The position numbers and the translations under genes are program-made. From positions 1 through 10,281 of the forward strand of contig DATKEG010000143.1 in the NCBI GenBank assembly GCA_035544515.1: DNA of 10,281 bases, in the 5' to 3' direction. The stretch's first letter is position 1, and each line of letters starts with the position of its first letter. Source of the DNA: DATKEG01 sp035544515 (GTDB taxonomy: Bacteria > Acidobacteriota > Vicinamibacteria > Fen-336). Positions 1 through 5,312 of this stretch are shown here, in pieces. The notes below the pieces were generated by a model. It saw nothing but the letters and a program-made list of their open reading frames with translations. It was not told where the DNA came from and made no database searches.

Positions 1-1
1 G

Positions 2-1306
2 CCGCCTCGCCCGCCGGCGCCCCCCGCCGCGGAGGCCCCTGCCCCCGCGGCGCGGACGGCCGAGCCCGGCCTCGTGGGCACGCGCTCGAACATGGTGCGG
101 GTGGAGTTCGGCCGCCTGGATCACCTGCTGAACCTGGTGGGCGAGCTGATCATCTTCCGCACCAAGCTGCACGAGCTGGGCAAGGAGCTGGCCGACCAGC
201 TCGGCCAGCGGGCCCTGGGCCACGATCTGCTCGAAGCGGTGCACCAGGTCGCGACGGTCAGCACGCAGCTGCAGGAGACGGTGATGGACATCCGCATGTT
301 GCCCATCCGCCACGTGTTCGAACGCTTCCCGCGGCTCGTGCGCGACCTGGCCCGGCAACAGGGCAAGGAGATCGAGCTCATCCTCGAGGGCGAGACCACC
401 CGCATCGACAAGGCGATCATCGACGAGATCGGCGAGCCGCTCGTGCACATGATCCGCAACTCCGTGGACCACGGCATCGAGGCCCCCGCCGAGCGGGTGG
501 CCCGGGGCAAGACCCCCACCGGGACCATCCTGCTCTCCGCCACCCAGGAGTCGAACCACGTCCTCATCACCATCATGGACGACGGGTCGGGCATCGACGC
601 CGCGGTGGTGCGCCGCAAGGCGGTGGCGCGCGGGCTGTTGCGCCCCGACGAACAGCTCTCGGAGCGCGAGCTAGTGCAGCTCGTCTTCGCCCAGGGCTTC
701 TCCACCGCGGAGCACGTGAGCGACCTGTCCGGCCGCGGCGTGGGGCTGGAGGTGGTGCTCAAGTCCATCGAGCGGCTCAACGGGCTCGTCGAGGTGGAGA
801 CGGTGCCCGGCGTCGGCACCAAGTTCATCATCCAGCTCCCCCTCACGCTCGCCATCATCTCGGCGCTCCTGGTGGAGGTGGCCGGCCGCACCTACGCGCT
901 TCCCCTCGGGTCGGTGGTGGAGAGCCTGAAGCTGCGGCCGGAGGAGATCCACCGCATCGGCGGGCGCGAGGCGCTGCGCATCCGCGAGCAGATCGTGCCC
1001 CTGGTGCGCCTGGCCGACCTCTTCGGCCTCGACGCCGGCGAGGACGGCGCGCGCCGCTACGTGGTGATCCTCGGCCGGGGGGACAAGCGGGTGGGGCTCG
1101 TGGTGGACACCCTCAGGGGCCAGCAGGAGGTCGTGATCAAGGCTCTCGATCCCTCGATCTCGGGGGCCGGCCTGGGCCTGGCCGGCGCCACGATCATGGG
1201 CGACGGCCGGGTGGTGTTGATCCTGGACGTGACGGCGCTGTTCGACGGACGGCGGCTCGGCCTGGCGCAGGGGCGGAAGGAGCCCGCGGCGCTCCGCGTG
1301 CCGTAG
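2..1306 (+). CDS. cheA: Chemotaxis histidine kinase CheA, 3' part (5' end outside window)
   Basis: CheA is the cytoplasmic kinase of the chemosensory array; it phosphorylates its own Hpt histidine and passes the phosphate to CheY and CheB. The frame is open to the left edge, so the first visible codon (base 2) is internal and the P1 Hpt domain lies upstream. Counting from base 2, residues 1-30 are a Pro/Ala linker. P3 dimerisation follows with the hallmark FGRLDHLLNLVGELII. The P4 ATPase has an N box HMIRNSVDHGIE (Asn at residue 153), a G1 box DDGSGID (residue 193), an F-box-like FAQGFSTAE and a G2 box GRGVGLEVV (residue 244). P5, the CheW-like coupling domain, runs from about LPLTLAIISALLVEV to the end. 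All ATP-binding motifs look intact. No receiver domain is fused at the C-terminus. A GTG at base 74 could be taken as a start, but it lies in the linker and would remove the phosphotransfer domain, so I reject it. The stop is 14 bases before cheW. Confidence 0.96.
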   Translation, partial: PPRPPAPPAAEAPAPAARTAEPGLVGTRSNMVRVEFGRLDHLLNLVGELIIFRTKLHELGKELADQLGQRALGHDLLEAVHQVATVSTQLQETVMDIRMLPIRHVFERFPRLVRDLARQQGKEIELILEGETTRIDKAIIDEIGEPLVHMIRNSVDHGIEAPAERVARGKTPTGTILLSATQESNHVLITIMDDGSGIDAAVVRRKAVARGLLRPDEQLSERELVQLVFAQGFSTAEHVSDLSGRGVGLEVVLKSIERLNGLVEVETVPGVGTKFIIQLPLTLAIISALLVEVAGRTYALPLGSVVESLKLRPEEIHRIGGREALRIREQIVPLVRLADLFGLDAGEDGARRYVVILGRGDKRVGLVVDTLRGQQEVVIKALDPSISGAGLGLAGATIMGDGRVVLILDVTALFDGRRLGLAQGRKEPAALRVP

Positions 1307-1307
1307 C

Positions 1308-1314
1308 GGGAGGA
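1308..1314 (+). promoter_or_regulatory. Ribosome binding site of cheW
   Basis: GGGAGGA follows the cheA stop directly, with its GGAGG core 7 bases before the ATG at 1321. It is one of only two strong Shine-Dalgarno sites in the window, and it supports the far-upstream ATG as the real cheW start even though that gives the protein a long non-homologous N-terminus. Confidence 0.75.
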
Positions 1315-1320
1315 AGCGAG

Positions 1321-2091
1321 ATGGGGCGGCCGGGTGGCACGGGCAAGAAGGCGAAGACCCAGGCGAGGAAGCAGGGCCGCGCGGCCGCGCCGCGGCGCGG
1401 CGGCAAGGCGGAAGCGAAGGTCCTCTCCGCCGCCGCGGCGGCGCCCGGACCGCGGCTGACCCTGCCGTCCTCCGGCCTGGCGTCGGACATCCTGGCCCTG
1501 GCGGCGGTGACGCCCCTGGCCGCGCTGGCCGAACGCTCCCCCACCCCCGCCGCGCCGGGGCCCGAGCCCGCGGCCGCGCGCAGCCACAACATCTCCTTCT
1601 TCGGCTCCCAGACGCGCGAGGAGCGCAAGACGGTCGAGGCCACCGAGCACCTGGCCACGTTCTATCTCGCGGGCGAGGAATACGGGGTGGACGTGCGCCT
1701 GGTGCAGGAGATCATCCGCCTCGCCGAGATCACCCAGGTGCCGCGCGCGCCACAGTTCGTCAAGGGAGTCATCAACCTGCGCGGCCGCATCATCCCGGTC
1801 ATCGACCTCAAGCGGAAGCTCGGGCTGGGCGAGGTGGAGCCCGGCAAGCAGGCGCGCATCGTGGTGGTGAGGGTGCGGGAACGGTTGCTGGGCCTGCTCG
1901 TGGACGGCGCGTCGCAGGTCCTGAAGGTGCCGGTCTCCGTGATCGAAGCCGCGCCGGAGGAGGTGGTCGAGATCGACGCCAGCTACATCCGCGGCGTGGC
2001 CAAGCTGGAGAAGCGGCTGATCATCCTGGTGGACCTGCAGAAGGTGCTGTCCGCGGAGCTGCGCGACGGCCCGGGGCTCGCCCCGGCATGA
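1321..2091 (+). CDS. cheW: CheW coupling protein with basic, disordered N-terminal extension
   Basis: CheW links chemoreceptors to the P5 domain of CheA in the array baseplate. The protein has 256 residues, whereas plain CheW has about 150-170. The CheW domain covers about residues 108-250 and carries the receptor/CheA-binding core VKGVINLRGRIIPVIDL (residues 147-163, conserved Arg at 154) and the usual opening FYLAGEEYGVDV. The first ~107 residues are unlike CheW: residues 1-35 carry eleven Lys/Arg and a single acidic residue, then an Ala/Pro-rich low-complexity stretch reaches a short segment SHNISFFGSQ before the domain. The start is supported by a good Shine-Dalgarno site 7 bases upstream. 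The stop codon overlaps the next start as ATGA. The CheW assignment is firm; the role of the extension is unknown. Confidence 0.95.
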   Translation: MGRPGGTGKKAKTQARKQGRAAAPRRGGKAEAKVLSAAAAAPGPRLTLPSSGLASDILALAAVTPLAALAERSPTPAAPGPEPAAARSHNISFFGSQTREERKTVEATEHLATFYLAGEEYGVDVRLVQEIIRLAEITQVPRAPQFVKGVINLRGRIIPVIDLKRKLGLGEVEPGKQARIVVVRVRERLLGLLVDGASQVLKVPVSVIEAAPEEVVEIDASYIRGVAKLEKRLIILVDLQKVLSAELRDGPGLAPA

Positions 2092-3011
2092 GGCCTCGCC
2101 GCGGGCGGGCGCTGACGGTGGCCATCGCGGGTGGCCTCGTCCTCGGAAGCCGGCTGGTCGAAGCGGTCGAGGTGGCGGTGCTGAAGATCGCCGCCCCCCG
2201 GACCTGGCGGGTCGTCGTGGACGCGCTGGAGGAGGGGGCACGGGCGCACCGGCTGACCGAATACGAGCTCCCGCCGCACCGCGCGCAGGCGCAGCAGGCG
2301 GTGGCCGGCCTGCGCGGGCGCGCGGCCGTGCTGGTGGCCCTGGGATCGGCGGCGGCGGAGGCCGCCCGCGCGGGCCTGCCGGACATGCCCCTCGTCTTCT
2401 GCATGGTGCCGGACCCGGCGGGCAGCGGCCTCGTGCCCGCGCCCGCGCCGCACGTGAGCGGCGTCGCGTTCGAGGTGCCCGTACGCAATCAGCTCGCGGC
2501 GCTGCGCCTGGTCAACCCGCGCGCGGTGCGGATCGGCGTCCTCTACAGCCCCGCGCACACCGCCCGCTACGCGGAGGAGGCGGAGCAGGCCGCGGCCGTG
2601 CTGCGCCTGGTGGTCACCACGCGCGCCGTGGAGTCCACCGGCGAGGTGCCCGCGGCCCTGCGCGCGCTGCTCGCGGGTGCCTCGGCCGTGGACGCCCTCT
2701 GGCTGCCCCCCGACCCCGTCCTCCTGGCCGCCGAGACGCGCCGCCACCTCTTCGCCGAGATGCTGGGCGCCGGCAAGGCGGTCTACTCCCACTCCCCCGA
2801 CCTGTTGGAGGAGGGCGCCCTGGCCAGCCACGGACCGGACCTGGCGTCGATCGGGCAAGAGGTGGCCGCCCTGGTGGACCGGCTGGCCGCGGGCGAACGA
2901 GGCATCCCCCTGCGGGCTCCACGCGCGGAGCTGGCGGTCAACCTGCGCCTGGCCGGGCGGCTCGGCATCGAGATCCCGGAGACGACCCTGGACACGGCGA
3001 GAAAGCACTAA
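2088..3011 (+). CDS. Periplasmic substrate-binding protein, TrpX-like ABC_sub_bind family (COG2984), without transporter genes
   Basis: This 307-residue protein resembles the ABC_sub_bind family (PF04392, TrpX-like), periplasmic binding proteins of two Rossmann-like lobes. Supporting signs are an early strand VAVLKIAAPRTW followed by a helix, VLVALGSAAAEAA (family pattern of a glycine-ended strand then a helix), MPLVFCMVPDP with the characteristic V-x-DP, a central RIGVLYSP strand, and a C-terminal VNLRLAGRLGIEIPETTLD matching the family ending (N-x-x-x-A-x-x-LG-x-x-x-P). Residues 1-26 look like a Sec signal peptide: a basic MRPRRGR, a hydrophobic stretch, then SRLVEA; there is no lipobox cysteine. 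The start overlaps the cheW stop (ATGA), with no Shine-Dalgarno of its own, so translation is probably coupled. No permease or ATPase gene is nearby and the next gene is a chemoreceptor, so a sensory rather than transport role is likely (inference). The ligand cannot be read from sequence; relatives are reported to bind amino acids such as tryptophan. Confidence 0.85.
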   Translation: MRPRRGRALTVAIAGGLVLGSRLVEAVEVAVLKIAAPRTWRVVVDALEEGARAHRLTEYELPPHRAQAQQAVAGLRGRAAVLVALGSAAAEAARAGLPDMPLVFCMVPDPAGSGLVPAPAPHVSGVAFEVPVRNQLAALRLVNPRAVRIGVLYSPAHTARYAEEAEQAAAVLRLVVTTRAVESTGEVPAALRALLAGASAVDALWLPPDPVLLAAETRRHLFAEMLGAGKAVYSHSPDLLEEGALASHGPDLASIGQEVAALVDRLAAGERGIPLRAPRAELAVNLRLAGRLGIEIPETTLDTARKH

Positions 3012-3016
3012 AGGAG
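3012..3016 (+). promoter_or_regulatory. Ribosome binding site of the MCP gene, pointing to a CTG start
   Basis: AGGAG begins one base after the TAA of the preceding gene. It lies 7 bases before a CTG at 3024, an ideal distance, but 34 bases before the first conventional start codon in the frame, GTG at 3051, which is too far to serve it. This site therefore decides the start of the MCP. Confidence 0.7.
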
Positions 3017-3023
3017 AATCGCC

Positions 3024-5312
3024 CTGAGAACCCTGTCCATACGCTCGAAGGTGCTGGCACTCGTGGCGGGAGTGGCCCTGATCGTGGGCGTTGTCTCCGC
3101 CGTCTACTCCTACGTGAGCAGCGGCCGGATGCTGCGCCAGCAGATGGTCAAGCGCGGCGACTACATCGCGGACAACCTCGCCTACAACGCGAAGTACGGC
3201 GTGCTCACCGAGGACAAGACGCTGCTCACGCAGCTCCTGGAGGGCACCTTGCAGGCGGGCGCGAGCGAGGGCTCGGACGTGGTGGGCGCCATGATCCGCG
3301 ACGCCAAGGGTGCCGTGCTCGCCCAGCACGGCACGCGCGTGCGCGACCTGCCCTCCCGGCCCCCGGTGCGGTCGGAATGGCGGGACGCCGTGGCCGAGAA
3401 CGGGGAGGAGATCCTGCTCTTCCGCGCGCCCGTCACCACCACGGAGGGCGGCGCCGACGTGGCGGCCGAGGCCGGCCTCGGCTCGTCGGCGGCTCCCACC
3501 GACGATGAGCGCAAGGGCGGCGTGGAGGTGGCGATCAGCAAGCGCGAGATGGAGGCGCAGCGCGGTGGCATCCTCTGGCTCACCGTGGGCCTGGCCGCCC
3601 TCCTGTTCACGGCGGGCTCGGCCGGGGGGTGGTATCTCACCGGCCGCTGGCTCAACCCCGTGCGCCAGATGGTCGAGGTGGCCGCCGCCGTCACCCGGGG
3701 CGACCTCAGCAGGGAGAGCCTCGAGGTCGACTCCAACGACGAGATGGGCATGCTCGCCCAGAGCCTCAACGGCATGGTGACCAACCTGCGGAAGATCGTG
3801 GACAACATCCAGGAGACCTCCGTGCAGGTGGCCTCCTCCGCCGGCCAGATCTCGGCCAACGCGAAGCTCATCACCCAGGGCGCGCAGAGCCAGGCCCAGG
3901 CCGCCGAGGAGACCTCGACCTCCATGGAGGAGATGGCGGCGTCCATCCAGACGGTGGCCGCCAACTCGCAGAGCCTCGCCACCTACGTCGAGGAGACGAG
4001 CAGCTCGATCACGCAGATGGGGGCCTCCATCGAGGAGGTCGCGCGGTCGAGCGCCACCCTCGCCGGCACCATCTCCGAGGCCTCGGCCACCATCGAGGAG
4101 ATGACCGTCTCCATCGACCAGATGGCGCGCAACCTGGAGAGCCTGGCCGGGACGGTCACGGAGACGTCCGGGACGGTGGAGGAGATGACGACCTTCATCG
4201 CCTCCGTGGCCCGCAACGCGGAGACCCTCTCCGCCGCCGCGCAGAAGACGAGCCACACCGTCTCCCAGATGGCCTCCGCGGTCAACGAGGTGGCCAAGAT
4301 CGCCGAGGAGGCCGACCGCATCTCCAACCGCGCGCAGGAGGACGCGCGCTCGGGCGACGAGGCGGTGGCGCGCACGATCGCCGGGATGAAGACCATCTCG
4401 GAGACCATGGAGAACACCGCGCGGGTGATCACGGGCCTGGGCAAGCGGTCGCAGGAGATCGGAAAGATCCTGGAGGTCATCGAGGAGATCGCGGACCAGA
4501 CCAACCTGCTCGCCCTCAACGCGGCCATCGAGGCCGCGCGCGCGGGGGAGGCCGGCCGCGGCTTCGCGGTGGTGGCGGACGAGGTGCGCAAGCTGGCCGA
4601 GCGCTCGGTGGAGGCGACCAAGGAGATCGGCGAGGTCATCCGCCAGGTGCAGACCGACACCACGGACGCGGTGGAGGCGGCCAAGGCCGGCGCGGCCGAG
4701 ACCAAGCAGGGCATCACGCTCGCGGACCGGGCCGGCCTCGCCCTGCGCAGCATCATCGAGTCGGTCTCGCGGTCCAGCCAGCTCATGGCCCAGATCGCCT
4801 CCGCCACGGCCAAGCAGTCCCAGGCCTCCGCCGAGGTGCTGCAGACCGTCTCCGACATGAACGCGGCCACCAACCAGGTGACGAGCGCGGTGCGCGAGCA
4901 GGCGGAGGGCTCGAAGCAGATCCGCGCGGCCATGGACAACATCAACCGGGTGATGACGCAGGCCGCCTACTCGACCAAGGAGCAGGCGGCGGGGGGGCGG
5001 CAGGTGCGCCTGGCCGTGGAGAACATGAACAAGATCGCCTCGCAGGTGAACATCGCCACCAAGGAGCAGGCGGACGGCAGCCGGCAGATCGTGGGCGCGG
5101 TCGAGAGCATGAACTCCATGACGCAGCAGGTGTCCTTCGCCACGGCCGAACAGAAGCGCGGGGGCGAGCTGGTGGTCAAGGCCATGGAGAACATCTCCGA
5201 GATCGCCCGCGACAACCTCTCCACGGTGGAGGAGATGTCCAAGGCCACCTCCAACCTGGCCCTGCAGGCGGAGAACCTGGCCAAGCTCATCTCCGTCTTC
5301 CGCGTGCAGTGA
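3024..5312 (+). CDS. Transmembrane methyl-accepting chemotaxis protein with an exceptionally long signalling hairpin
   Basis: The receptor senses a periplasmic signal and controls CheA. From CTG 3024 it has 762 residues and begins (M)RTLSIRSKVLALVAG, a typical MCP N-terminus; the GTG at 3051 would cut off nine of these residues, including the basic flank of the first membrane helix. Segments: TM1 about 10-31; periplasmic domain about 32-180, a small single-lobe sensor recalling CHASE/Cache-like kinase sensors (AYNAKYGVLTEDKTLL), class uncertain; TM2 about 181-203; HAMP about 204-258 with NDEMGMLAQSLNGM; coiled coil to the end. The hairpin tip is canonical (DQTNLLALNAAIEAARAGE, turn Glu 509, then GRGFAVVADEVRKLAERS). 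Each arm spans about 252 residues, twice E. coli Tsr. Placed by distance from the tip, Q415, E422 and E429 match the Tsr methylation positions 297, 304 and 311. The C-terminus is AKLISVFRVQ, with no NWETF-like CheR/CheB tether. The stop overlaps the next start (GTGA). Confidence 0.95.
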   Translation: MRTLSIRSKVLALVAGVALIVGVVSAVYSYVSSGRMLRQQMVKRGDYIADNLAYNAKYGVLTEDKTLLTQLLEGTLQAGASEGSDVVGAMIRDAKGAVLAQHGTRVRDLPSRPPVRSEWRDAVAENGEEILLFRAPVTTTEGGADVAAEAGLGSSAAPTDDERKGGVEVAISKREMEAQRGGILWLTVGLAALLFTAGSAGGWYLTGRWLNPVRQMVEVAAAVTRGDLSRESLEVDSNDEMGMLAQSLNGMVTNLRKIVDNIQETSVQVASSAGQISANAKLITQGAQSQAQAAEETSTSMEEMAASIQTVAANSQSLATYVEETSSSITQMGASIEEVARSSATLAGTISEASATIEEMTVSIDQMARNLESLAGTVTETSGTVEEMTTFIASVARNAETLSAAAQKTSHTVSQMASAVNEVAKIAEEADRISNRAQEDARSGDEAVARTIAGMKTISETMENTARVITGLGKRSQEIGKILEVIEEIADQTNLLALNAAIEAARAGEAGRGFAVVADEVRKLAERSVEATKEIGEVIRQVQTDTTDAVEAAKAGAAETKQGITLADRAGLALRSIIESVSRSSQLMAQIASATAKQSQASAEVLQTVSDMNAATNQVTSAVREQAEGSKQIRAAMDNINRVMTQAAYSTKEQAAGGRQVRLAVENMNKIASQVNIATKEQADGSRQIVGAVESMNSMTQQVSFATAEQKRGGELVVKAMENISEIARDNLSTVEEMSKATSNLALQAENLAKLISVFRVQ
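3909..4328 (+). repeat. Five tandem 28-residue (84-base) coiled-coil repeats, N-terminal arm of the MCP hairpin
   Basis: Units start at 3909, 3993, 4077, 4161 and 4245, each exactly 84 bases (four heptads). They open with ETSTSMEEM, ETSSSITQM, EASATIEEM, ETSGTVEEM and KTSHTVSQM; the first four share a middle of the type SI-x-x-VA-x-N and a LA/LS near the end. The fifth is diverged in its second half. The repeats lie in the receptor's descending helix and contain many Glu-Glu pairs of the kind found at methylation sites. Confidence 0.85.
4815..5234 (+). repeat. Five tandem 28-residue (84-base) coiled-coil repeats, C-terminal arm of the MCP hairpin
   Basis: Units start at 4815, 4899, 4983, 5067 and 5151, each exactly 84 bases. 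The openings are QSQASAEV, QAEGSKQI, QAAGGRQV, QADGSRQI and QKRGGELV; units 2-4 also share a MN/IN core and end TKE, TKE and TAE. This is the ascending helix that packs against the first repeat block; the two blocks lie at roughly matching distances from the hairpin turn at 4548. Confidence 0.85.

Noticed and set aside
74..1306. cheA starting at GTG 74
   Set aside because: The frame is open to the window edge and this point lies in the Pro/Ala linker just before P3. A start here would lack the phospho-accepting domain, so the gene is simply cut by the window.
3480..3511. Imperfect inverted repeat GCTCGTCGG...CCGACGATGAGC
   Set aside because: It lies inside the MCP coding region, contains a mismatch/bulge and has no T-run; it is expected by chance at this GC content.
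3629..5308. Extension of the HEAT protein upstream to 3629, inside the MCP gene
   Set aside because: The upstream part is an out-of-frame shadow of the MCP (Gly/Arg/His-rich, no homology pattern). The HEAT sequence begins cleanly at GTG 5309, overlapping the MCP stop.
2088..5312. Readthrough of TAA 3009-3011 to give a binding protein-MCP fusion, since both genes are in the same frame
   Set aside because: A secreted binding protein ahead of TM1 would invert the receptor topology and put the signalling hairpin outside the cell. A good ribosome binding site also follows the stop.
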